Positions 8,406 to 16,092 of a DNA stretch of 41,064 bases are shown here, in pieces (within the stretch, counting starts at the first letter, position 1; each line of letters begins with the position of its first letter). Location of the stretch: NCBI GenBank assembly GCA_900555045.1, contig USJW01000035.1:1-41064 (forward strand). Direction: 5' to 3'. Origin of the DNA: an uncultured Clostridium sp. (lineage in GTDB: Bacteria > Bacillota > Clostridia > Lachnospirales > Lachnospiraceae). The notes beneath the pieces were generated by a model. It saw only the letters and a list, made by a program, of their open reading frames with translations. It did not search any database and was not told the origin of the DNA. The position numbers and the translations under genes were made by a program.

Positions 8406-9101
8406 ATGAGTGAGGTGCTGCGGCAGGAGAAGAAATATCTGCTGTCCTATGATCAGTTTCGCCGTCTGGACCACCAGTTTATGCAGGTCCTGCACCCGGA
8501 TTCCCACAATGGAATGAACGGGTACGCCGTCAGGAGTCTGTACTTCGACACCCTGCAGGAGCGGGACTTTTACGAGAAGGAGGACGGCCTGGAGGTGCGC
8601 AGAAAAATACGCCTTAGGGCCTATGACCCCGATGCCTCCTTCGCCGTGCTGGAGATGAAGCAAAAGCAGGGGGAGAACCAGAAAAAACGTTCCTTAAGGC
8701 TGGAGCGGGCGGACGCGAAGGAGCTGTGCAGGGGAAATTACTCCAGCCTGCTGCGCTATGAGGACCCCTTTGCGAGGGAGTGCTACGGGCTCATGAACAT
8801 GATGTGCTACCGCCCCAAATCCATCGTGGAGTACCAGCGCAAGGCCTACGTGGCCAGGGAAAACCAGACGAGGATCACCTTCGACTTCTCCATCCGGGCG
8901 ACGGAGAGCGATTTTCGGATCTTTTCGCCGGATTTAAACCAGTATCCGGTTTTCGATCCCTATCTGGTGATTATGGAAGTGAAATATAACCGCTTTCTGC
9001 TCAGCTACATCAAGGAGTTGGTCAGCAGAGAGGGGAAAAGTCCGGTTTCGGTCAGCAAATACTGTCTGTCGCGGAGCGTCGGGCTGCACTATATGTATTA
9101 A
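8406..9101 (+). CDS. VTC/CYTH-domain protein (polyphosphate polymerase-like)
   Basis: 231 residues matching the VTC domain, the triphosphate-tunnel fold of yeast Vtc4 polyphosphate polymerase. Basic and acidic tunnel residues are visible in order: QEKKYLLS (N-terminal strand), VRRKIRLRAYD, VLEMKQKQGENQKKRSLRL, YQRKAYV, RITFDFSIRAT and finally VIMEVKYNRFL with the Glu/Lys pair. It appears soluble and cytoplasmic. Bacterial VTC genes are commonly adjacent to DUF4956 and CotH genes, as here, suggesting a three-protein module; whether the bacterial protein makes polyphosphate or binds another polyanion is not established by this sequence. It starts at ATG 8406, 14 bases after the previous stop. 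Confidence 0.85.
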   Translation: MSEVLRQEKKYLLSYDQFRRLDHQFMQVLHPDSHNGMNGYAVRSLYFDTLQERDFYEKEDGLEVRRKIRLRAYDPDASFAVLEMKQKQGENQKKRSLRLERADAKELCRGNYSSLLRYEDPFARECYGLMNMMCYRPKSIVEYQRKAYVARENQTRITFDFSIRATESDFRIFSPDLNQYPVFDPYLVIMEVKYNRFLLSYIKELVSREGKSPVSVSKYCLSRSVGLHYMY

Positions 9102-9103
9102 AC

Positions 9104-9120
9104 ACCGGCCAAGGGCCGGT
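9104..9120 (+). promoter_or_regulatory. Short intercistronic hairpin
   Basis: ACCGGCC-AAG-GGCCGGT, a perfect 7-bp GC-rich stem, between the VTC stop and the DUF4956 ribosome-binding site. No T run follows. It is a possible mRNA-stability or processing element separating the first two genes from the rest. Confidence 0.5.
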
Positions 9121-9139
9121 CGGTAAGGAGGAAAATTAG

Positions 9140-9817
9140 GTGAAAAAGTACATTTATTCTATGCTTGAGGGGACAGGAACACTGTCCACGGAGGAGATCG
9201 TCCTCCACATTCTGGTGGCCGCCATCCTGGGAGCCGTCATTTATCTGTCCTACTATTTCAGCCATGCGGGCGGTGTCTACTCGAAAAAGTTCAACGTGTC
9301 CCTGATCACGCTGACCGTTCTGACCGCCACCGTCATGACCGTAATCGGCAACAACATCGCGCTGTCGCTGGGCATGGTGGGTGCGCTGTCTATCGTGAGA
9401 TTCCGCACCGCCATCAAGGACTCCCGCGACACCACCTACATATTCTGGACCATCATCGTCGGCATCTGCTGCGGCGTGGGGGATTACCTCGTGGCAACGG
9501 TCGGAAGCGCGGCGGTGTTCATCCTGCTCCTGATTCTCGGGCGCGTGAAGAATGACAACCGGATCCTTTTGATCATCCGGGGGGCCAGAAACATGGAGCG
9601 GCGGATTGAGGCCATCGTGTTCGACTATTTCGAGGCGAAGGCCATGCTGCGGGTGAAAAACACCAGCAGGGATTCCATTGAAATCATCTTTGAAATGCCC
9701 AGAAAGGCATACCTGATCTCCGGCAAGAAGGAGAAGAGCGTGGTGGAGATGCTGTATGACCTGGAGTCCATCGAGTATGTAAATATTGTAACCCAGAACG
9801 ATGAGATCAGCGGTTAA
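9140..9817 (+). CDS. DUF4956 membrane protein
   Basis: 225 residues of the DUF4956 family. There are about four membrane helices in the first 135 residues (for example ILVAAILGAVIYLSYYFS, LITLTVLTATVMTVIG, GMVGALSIV and VGSAAVFILLLILG), followed by a soluble cytoplasmic domain of about 85 residues. The family hallmark FRTAIKDSRDTTYIFW is intact. The start is GTG with AAGGAGG at 9124-9130. DUF4956 proteins are recurrent partners of VTC-domain proteins, and a role as membrane channel or anchor for the VTC product is a reasonable inference. It is 38 bases from the VTC gene and 20 from the CotH gene. Confidence 0.88.
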   Translation: MKKYIYSMLEGTGTLSTEEIVLHILVAAILGAVIYLSYYFSHAGGVYSKKFNVSLITLTVLTATVMTVIGNNIALSLGMVGALSIVRFRTAIKDSRDTTYIFWTIIVGICCGVGDYLVATVGSAAVFILLLILGRVKNDNRILLIIRGARNMERRIEAIVFDYFEAKAMLRVKNTSRDSIEIIFEMPRKAYLISGKKEKSVVEMLYDLESIEYVNIVTQNDEISG

Positions 9818-9837
9818 GGCGGCGGGGAGAAGCGAAA

Positions 9838-11286
9838 ATGAGTAGAAAACAGATCTATGTCCTGTCAGTCTGCGCCCTGCTTTTCGTGACGGTCGGAATT
9901 TCTGTTTCTACGGCCCCGAGGATGCAGAGGGTCCAGCAGCATCTGGAAAAGCGCCCGGCGGTGGAGGACAATAACCTCTCCATCGAGGCGGACACGTTCT
10001 CGACCCATCTGCCCCTTGTGAGCATCGAGACTGGCGGCCAGGTGATTCCGGGAAGACCGGGTGAGGGGCAGAAGGTAAGGGATGTGGAGAACTCCTTCAT
10101 CACGGCGGACATGAAGATCATCGACCAGGAGGAGGCGCTCAACACGCTCACGGCGCAGCCTGCTGTGGAATCGCAGGTTCAGATCCGCGTCCGCGGAAAC
10201 TCGTCCAGACATTTCGACAAGACGGGGTATCTCTTTAAATTTACCGACCAGGCAGGAAACCAGGACGAGTTTCCGGTCATGGGGATGGAGAAGAACAGCA
10301 CCTGGATTCTCCACGGTCCGTATCTGGACAAGACGCTCATGCGCAACTACATGTGGTTCAATCTCTCCGGGCAAATCATGGAGTGGGCGCCGGATGTGCG
10401 CTACTGCGAGCTCTTTTTAAACGGGAGCTATCAGGGCGTCTACGTGATGACGGAGCAGATAAGCGTCGCCCCGGGCAGAATCAATGCGACAAAATATGAC
10501 GGAAAAGCGGCCATGTCCAGCTACGTGCTCTGCGCGGACCGGGTGAGCGTGAACGACACGGAGTTCATCGACAATTTCACCAAATATACGCGGCGCTCCG
10601 CCAGCCAGATGGAGATCAAATATCCGGGGGAGAAGAAGATGACCCCGGAGCTTAAGGAGGCCATCGGACGGGACTTTTCGGCGTTTGAGAAGTCTCTGTA
10701 CTCCTTCGACTACGACAGCAGGCGGTACGGCTACCGGACCTTTATCGACGCGGGCAATTTCGCGGACTATTTCATCATCAATGAGGTGACCCAGAATATC
10801 GATGCCTGCGCTTACTCCACCTACTTCTATAAGGATGTGGCGGGAAAGCTCAAAATGTGTGTCTGGGACTTCAACAACAGCTGCGACAACTACGTCGATG
10901 ACCCGATGACGGCCAGGGGATTTTTTATGCACACGCGCCCCTGGTTTTACATGCTGTGCAAGGACGAGGCGTTTGTGGAGCGGGTGATCTCGCGCTACAG
11001 GGAACTGCGCAGAGGGATTTTGAGCAACGAGGAAGTGGAGAAATACATCCAGGACGTGCAGGATTACTTAGGGCCGGCTGTGGACAGAAATTTTAAGGTT
11101 TGGGGCTACAGCTTTGATCCGGCCTATGACCTGATGACCGAGGAAAACCGGAAAATCAGCTCCTACGAGGAGGCCATTTTACAGTACCGGACCCATCTGA
11201 TCGAGCGGATGGAGTGGATGGACCGGCACATCGATTCCCTGCGCGCTTACAGCCATGAGTCAAAGAACAAGAAATTTAACCACTGA
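9838..11286 (+). CDS. CotH-type protein kinase-like, secreted or membrane-anchored
   Basis: 482 residues. A signal-anchor helix covers residues 6-24 (IYVLSVCALLFVTVGISV), so the kinase domain faces outside the cell, or sits in the forespore/mother-cell space if expressed in sporulation. CotH hallmarks are R119-G120-N121-S122 in IRVRGNSS, a middle segment DKTLMRNYMWFNLSGQ, the ELFLNGSYQGVYVMTEQI strand pair, and the metal-binding VWDFNNSCDN with D344 and D350. CotH proteins phosphorylate spore-coat proteins in Bacillus, and CotH-like domains also occur in surface-polysaccharide loci. Here it sits between DUF4956 and a glycosidase-like gene in a co-directional operon. Substrate unknown. Confidence 0.88.
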   Translation: MSRKQIYVLSVCALLFVTVGISVSTAPRMQRVQQHLEKRPAVEDNNLSIEADTFSTHLPLVSIETGGQVIPGRPGEGQKVRDVENSFITADMKIIDQEEALNTLTAQPAVESQVQIRVRGNSSRHFDKTGYLFKFTDQAGNQDEFPVMGMEKNSTWILHGPYLDKTLMRNYMWFNLSGQIMEWAPDVRYCELFLNGSYQGVYVMTEQISVAPGRINATKYDGKAAMSSYVLCADRVSVNDTEFIDNFTKYTRRSASQMEIKYPGEKKMTPELKEAIGRDFSAFEKSLYSFDYDSRRYGYRTFIDAGNFADYFIINEVTQNIDACAYSTYFYKDVAGKLKMCVWDFNNSCDNYVDDPMTARGFFMHTRPWFYMLCKDEAFVERVISRYRELRRGILSNEEVEKYIQDVQDYLGPAVDRNFKVWGYSFDPAYDLMTEENRKISSYEEAILQYRTHLIERMEWMDRHIDSLRAYSHESKNKKFNH

Positions 11287-11303
11287 TACGGAGGGAACGG
11301 AAT

Positions 11304-13487
11304 TTGAAAAAGTTTTTGACAGCGGCGTGTTCAGTGATTTTATTGCTGCTTCTGTTGGACACGGCGTACTACCGCTGGGGATTTTACATTGATTTTCACG
11401 GGGGAGAGGAGCCGAGCAGCTTTACGGCCGTGCGAGGGAAGGAGATCCTTGTGGATCAGGGGGACGGGCTTTTGCCGTATGAGATCCGCGGGGTGGATAT
11501 GGGCGCGGGGATTCCCGGGCACTTTGCGACGGAGTTTGCCATCGACAAGGACACCTATCTGCGGTGGTTTGGGATGATCCAGGATATGGGCGCCAACACC
11601 ATCCGGATTTACACGATCCTGTCAGATGATTTCTATGACGCCTTTTACGAGTACAACAAGGACAATCCGGAGCCCCTTTATCTCCTGCACGGGGTCTGGG
11701 TGAACGACTATGTGTTAAATTCCCACGTGGACGCCTATGACGCCTCCTTCGCGGATGCCTTAAAAAAGGACGTGAAAAAGGTGGTGGATATCATCCACGG
11801 GCGGAAAAAGAACAACCTGGGATACGGGGCCACCGATGCCACAGGCTCCTACACCAAGGATATCTCACCCTGGGTGCTGGGATACATTCTGGGCGTGGAG
11901 TGGGAGGACGTCACGGTGGCGTACACGGACCACATGGAGCCGGACAAAAACCAGTTTCACGGCGACTACATGTACACGTCAAAGGAGGCGACGCCCTTTG
12001 AGGCGCTGCTCGCGTCCGTTGGGGATGAGGTGATCCGCTACGAGACGGACAAGTACAGGGAGCAGCGGCTGGTGGCCTTTTCCAATTGGCCGACCACGGA
12101 CCCCATTGATTACCCGGAGCGGGTGAACTATCTGTTCCAGAAATGTGCCCAGGTGGACGTTGAGCACATAAAGACCACCGACCGGTTTATATCCGGCCAG
12201 TTTGCCTCCTACCACGTGTATCCCTACTACCCGGACTACTTAAACCGGTATGAGGAGTGGAAGCAGGAGATCGGGGACGCGGACCGGTATGCGCTGCCGG
12301 ACGGCGGCACCAACACCTACGCCGCGTACCTTTCCATCTTAAACCGCCACCACACCATGCCTGTGATTATCTCGGAGTTCGGCGTGCCCACGTCCCGCGG
12401 GAGAGCCCAGAGGGATTTCAACACCGGGCGGTCCCAGGGGCACATGTCGGAGCAGGAGCAGGGGGAGGCCTTGGTCTCCAGCTACCGCGATATCATGGAG
12501 GCGGGCTGCGCGGGCAGCGTGATTTTCACCTGGCAGGACGAGTGGTTTAAGAGAACCTGGAATACCATGGCCAACGTGGATCTGCTGAAAACCGCTTACT
12601 GGAGCGACTACCAGACCAATGAGCAGTATTTCGGCCTCCTGTCCTTTGACCCCGGGGAGAAGGAGAGCGTGTGCTACACGGACGGGGAGGTGGACGAGTG
12701 GTCCGAGAGCGATCTGCTCCAGGACCGCGGGGATATCAAGCTGTATGGGAAGTACGACGAAAAATACCTCTATTTTCGCATCCACGCGGACCAGCTGGAT
12801 TTTGAAAATGAGATTTTTTATATACCCTTTGACATAACGCCCAAGAGCGGAAGCTACTACGCCCAGGGGGAGGATGTGAAATTTGACCGGCCGGCGGATT
12901 TCCTGCTGATCTTTGACGGAAAAGAGAACAGCAGAATTCTGGTGCAGGAGCGCTACGACGCATTCCGGGCCATTTTCAGCGAGGATTACGGCATGGAAAA
13001 CCCGTTCCGCTACCCGCCGGATAAGGATTCCCCTGTGTTTGAGAAGATTTACCTGGCGCTGCAGCTGGTTGAGAACGTGTCCGAGATGACAGAGCAGGGA
13101 AAGAACGTGAAATCGGAGACCGGAAAGCTGGTCTACGGCAACGGAAACCCGCACGCCGAGGAATTCAACTCCATGTCGGATTTTATTGTGAGCGGGGATG
13201 AGATCGAGCTTCGCCTCCCCTGGCAGCTGCTCAACTTTTCCAATCCGTCCGAGATGCAGATCCACGACGACTATTTTGAGAACTACGGGATCGAGAACCT
13301 GGGAATCGACCGGATTTACCTGGGGGTTGGGAGAAAAGCGGAGAAGGGGGAGCGGATCAACCTGGTGCCCATGCGCTTAAAGGGCTGGGGAAAGCATCCC
13401 ACCTACCATGAGCGCCTGAAGCGGTCCTACTACCGGATGCAGGAATTGTGGGCAGACGGAGCGTCAGACGAGAGAAAGGATCAATAA
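11304..13487 (+). CDS. Large membrane-anchored glycoside hydrolase-like protein
   Basis: 727 residues with a TTG start preceded by GGAGGG at 11290-11295. A membrane anchor covers about residues 6-20. Residues 50-430 read as a TIM barrel of the GH2/GH5-like clan: EIRGVDMGAGIPGH, GANTIRIYT on an early strand, LGYILGVEWED with E199 and E201 as acid/base candidates, and PVIISEFGVPTSRG with E358 as the likely nucleophile, followed by GSVIFTWQDEW. Residues 430-727 are beta-rich (YLYFRIHADQ, DEIELRLPWQLLNFSN), resembling DOMON or CBM9-like sugar-binding modules. It is probably extracellular and acts on the polymer made by the GT2 enzyme downstream, either hydrolysing or transglycosylating it. No exact family assigned. 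Confidence 0.78.
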   Translation: MKKFLTAACSVILLLLLLDTAYYRWGFYIDFHGGEEPSSFTAVRGKEILVDQGDGLLPYEIRGVDMGAGIPGHFATEFAIDKDTYLRWFGMIQDMGANTIRIYTILSDDFYDAFYEYNKDNPEPLYLLHGVWVNDYVLNSHVDAYDASFADALKKDVKKVVDIIHGRKKNNLGYGATDATGSYTKDISPWVLGYILGVEWEDVTVAYTDHMEPDKNQFHGDYMYTSKEATPFEALLASVGDEVIRYETDKYREQRLVAFSNWPTTDPIDYPERVNYLFQKCAQVDVEHIKTTDRFISGQFASYHVYPYYPDYLNRYEEWKQEIGDADRYALPDGGTNTYAAYLSILNRHHTMPVIISEFGVPTSRGRAQRDFNTGRSQGHMSEQEQGEALVSSYRDIMEAGCAGSVIFTWQDEWFKRTWNTMANVDLLKTAYWSDYQTNEQYFGLLSFDPGEKESVCYTDGEVDEWSESDLLQDRGDIKLYGKYDEKYLYFRIHADQLDFENEIFYIPFDITPKSGSYYAQGEDVKFDRPADFLLIFDGKENSRILVQERYDAFRAIFSEDYGMENPFRYPPDKDSPVFEKIYLALQLVENVSEMTEQGKNVKSETGKLVYGNGNPHAEEFNSMSDFIVSGDEIELRLPWQLLNFSNPSEMQIHDDYFENYGIENLGIDRIYLGVGRKAEKGERINLVPMRLKGWGKHPTYHERLKRSYYRMQELWADGASDERKDQ

Positions 13488-13496
13488 GAGAGTGCC

Positions 13497-14642
13497 ATGC
13501 ATATACTTTCATTTAGGCCGGAGCTGATTATATATTTTTATATGGCCAACTGTCTGGCAGTTCTGATATTCAATATAATTTACATATTTGCGGACCGATT
13601 TAAGGGAAAGCGGCTGGGGAGCCGGAGCCTCAAGATGGCGGACATGCTTAAGGAGCAGATCGCTCACCTGGACGCCTGCGGGGACGTGGAGCAGGCCCAC
13701 CTGGACCGCCTGGCCGTCTTCCTCAAAAAGCTGGAGAACATGCGGGCGTTTGAGCGCTCGGTGGATGAGCTTTTGGGCGAAAACAGCGACCCGGAGCGAA
13801 GGGAGCTTGTAACCCGGTACCTGAGGAGCCTGCGGCCGGTGTTTTTGAAGCTTGCAGACTGCTATGAGCGGAGGGATGAGATCGAGCAGGCGTATTTCGC
13901 CAGCCTCATCGAGAAGTTTGGCATCGACAGGGGCCACGTCGCCTTGGACGGGATTATGGAGTTTTTAAACCGCCTGGTGGTGAAACGGGATGTCTACGTG
14001 CGGGAGAACGCCCTGAAGGCGCTGTACTCCATCGGGAACCAGGAGGCCGTCCTGGCAGCCTGGGAAAAGATGGAGGCGACCCGCGTCTACCACAACCAGA
14101 AGCTGCTGGCGGACGGGCTTTTAAAGTTCACCGGCGACCGGACCGCCCTGGCCTGGTTTTTGTGGAAGCGGCGGGAGGAGTTTGACGTCCTGCTGCTCTT
14201 GCCGGTCATGCAGTTTATCCGCTTTCTGACCGATGAATTCCAGGAGGAATTCTTAAAGCTTCTGCACTCGGAGACCGCGGACAAGGAGCTTCGCCTGGAG
14301 GCCATCCGGTACTTCAGAAAATATCCCTACGAGGCGGCGAGGGAAGCACTCAAGCAGTTTGTCCGGTACCAGGAGTACATCGACTGGGAGTACGCGGCCA
14401 TGGCGGCCATCGCACTCTCGGCGTACCCGGGGGCCGACACGGTGGACTGCCTGAAGGGCGGACTTGGGGCCTCCAACTGGTATGTCCGCCTAAACTGTGC
14501 GGAGTCGCTGGTGAAGGGGATGAAGCTCCCAAAATGGGAGCTCTACGATGTCTATAACGGCAACGACCGCTATGCCCGGGAGATCCTGGACTATGTGGCG
14601 GAGAAGTCGGAAATCAGAGGGCAGGAAATGGAGTTAAAATAG
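13497..14642 (+). CDS. Membrane-anchored HEAT-repeat protein
   Basis: 381 residues. A single N-terminal helix (about 10-32) anchors the protein; it is followed by a charged, probably coiled segment (about 35-90) and then helical repeats of HEAT type to the end. Repeats are visible as VRENALKALYSIGNQEAV, LRLEAIRYFRKYPYEAAR, AAMAAIALSAYPGADTV and VRLNCAESLVKG. No catalytic motif is present; it is probably an adaptor docking on the synthase or its regulator. It starts at ATG 13497, ten bases after the preceding stop, and ends five bases before the GT2 start, so synthesis of adaptor and synthase is closely coupled. Confidence 0.82.
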   Translation: MHILSFRPELIIYFYMANCLAVLIFNIIYIFADRFKGKRLGSRSLKMADMLKEQIAHLDACGDVEQAHLDRLAVFLKKLENMRAFERSVDELLGENSDPERRELVTRYLRSLRPVFLKLADCYERRDEIEQAYFASLIEKFGIDRGHVALDGIMEFLNRLVVKRDVYVRENALKALYSIGNQEAVLAAWEKMEATRVYHNQKLLADGLLKFTGDRTALAWFLWKRREEFDVLLLLPVMQFIRFLTDEFQEEFLKLLHSETADKELRLEAIRYFRKYPYEAAREALKQFVRYQEYIDWEYAAMAAIALSAYPGADTVDCLKGGLGASNWYVRLNCAESLVKGMKLPKWELYDVYNGNDRYAREILDYVAEKSEIRGQEMELK

Positions 14643-14646
14643 AAAA

Positions 14647-16092
14647 ATGTTTGACACAATAAAAGCATTCTATTCGATCGTCGGCGTGTTCTTCGTGCTG
14701 TATCTCATGGGATATTCCACCTTCCTTTTGGTCTCCGTGGTGGCGGGCGCGCTGGACCTGTACCGGGAGAACAAAAAGAGAAGATTTCACAGCGAGCTGC
14801 TGCACGATTACTATATTCCGGTTTCCATCGTGGTGCCCGCGTACAATGAGGAGATCACGGTGGCGGACACGGTGCGGTCCCTGCTGATGATGGACTACCG
14901 GCTGTATGAGATCATCGTGGTTGACGACGGTTCCAAGGACCAGACCTCCGAGCGGCTGATCGAAGCGTTTCAGCTCAAAAAGCTCAACCGCCCCATCAAC
15001 CGGCAGATTCCCTGCAAGCGGGAGGTGGCAATCTACGAGACCATCATCAACGGGATCACGGTGACGCTCATCAAGAAGGAGAACGGCGGCAAGGCGGATG
15101 CGCTCAACATGGGGATCAACGCTTCCCGCTTCCCATATTTTATCTGTATGGACGCGGACAGCATCTTGCAGCGCGATTCCCTGCAAAAGATTGTGCGCCC
15201 GGTGTTAGAGGGGAGTAACGTGGTGGCGGTGGGCGGCCTGGTGCGAATCTCCAACTGCGCGGTGTTGGACGGGGGAAAGCTGGTGGAGTACCACATGCCC
15301 TGGAACCCCATTGTGGGCATGCAGATTCTGGAGTACGACCGCTCGTTCATGGCCTCCCGGATTCTGATGGACAAATTCAACGGCAACCTGATCATATCGG
15401 GCGCCTTCGGCCTGTTTAAAAAGGACATGGTGGCGAGCGTCGGCGGCTACGACTCCAACACCATGGGGGAGGACATGGAGCTGGTGGTCAAGCTTCACTC
15501 CTTCTGCCGGATCAACCAGATTCCCTACGAGATCCGCTACGCGGCGGATGCCATCTGCTGGAGCCAGTGCCCGTCCACGATCCGCGACTTAAAAAAACAG
15601 CGGAGAAGATGGTACCTGGGCCTGTTCCAGTGCCTGGCCAAGCACAGGCGGATGTTCTTTGCACCGGAATTTGGCGTTGTGGGCTATCTGTCTTACCTGT
15701 ACTATTTACTCTATGAGCTGTTGTCCCCCTTTATCGAGCTGTTCGGCCTGCTGACCATCCTGATGGCCTACACGGTGAATCTGATCAATGTCCCCTTCAT
15801 GGTGATGTTTTTCCTGATTTACGCGGTCTACGGCGCGCTGCTGACGATCACAGCCTTCTTTGCGAGAATCTATACCCAGAACATCAAGCTCTCGTTCCTC
15901 GACGCGGTGAAGGCGGTGGTCCAGTGTGTTATGGAGGGCATGTTCCTGCGCTTCATCCAGGCGTTTACCAGAATGACGGCGTTCATCGGGTACAAGAAAA
16001 AGAAAAACGTGTGGGGACAGATTCAGAGACAGAAAATCAAACTGAATGTGAGTGAGGAAGGGAGGAAGAGTGATGAGAGTGAGAAGCAGTAG
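14647..16092 (+). CDS. Processive family 2 glycosyltransferase (polysaccharide synthase)
   Basis: 481-residue membrane synthase of the cellulose/hyaluronan/PNAG synthase type. A first helix (about 13-37) precedes the GT-A domain: VSIVVPAYNEE, the UDP-binding VVDDGS with D93/D94, NGGKADALNMG, D169-A-D171 coordinating the metal, catalytic GED with D276, and Q318-R-R-R-W322, the mark of processive enzymes. At least three further helices follow (about 340-430). There is no PilZ domain, so c-di-GMP control, if any, must come through a partner. Substrate sugar not predictable. The stop lies 20 bases inside the next gene. This is the core enzyme of the operon. Confidence 0.92.
   Translation: MFDTIKAFYSIVGVFFVLYLMGYSTFLLVSVVAGALDLYRENKKRRFHSELLHDYYIPVSIVVPAYNEEITVADTVRSLLMMDYRLYEIIVVDDGSKDQTSERLIEAFQLKKLNRPINRQIPCKREVAIYETIINGITVTLIKKENGGKADALNMGINASRFPYFICMDADSILQRDSLQKIVRPVLEGSNVVAVGGLVRISNCAVLDGGKLVEYHMPWNPIVGMQILEYDRSFMASRILMDKFNGNLIISGAFGLFKKDMVASVGGYDSNTMGEDMELVVKLHSFCRINQIPYEIRYAADAICWSQCPSTIRDLKKQRRRWYLGLFQCLAKHRRMFFAPEFGVVGYLSYLYYLLYELLSPFIELFGLLTILMAYTVNLINVPFMVMFFLIYAVYGALLTITAFFARIYTQNIKLSFLDAVKAVVQCVMEGMFLRFIQAFTRMTAFIGYKKKKNVWGQIQRQKIKLNVSEEGRKSDESEKQ

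Noticed and set aside
12339..13265. Long antisense ORF of 308 codons
   Set aside because: It is a frame shadow of the GC-rich glycosidase-like gene, with no start signals or recognisable motifs.
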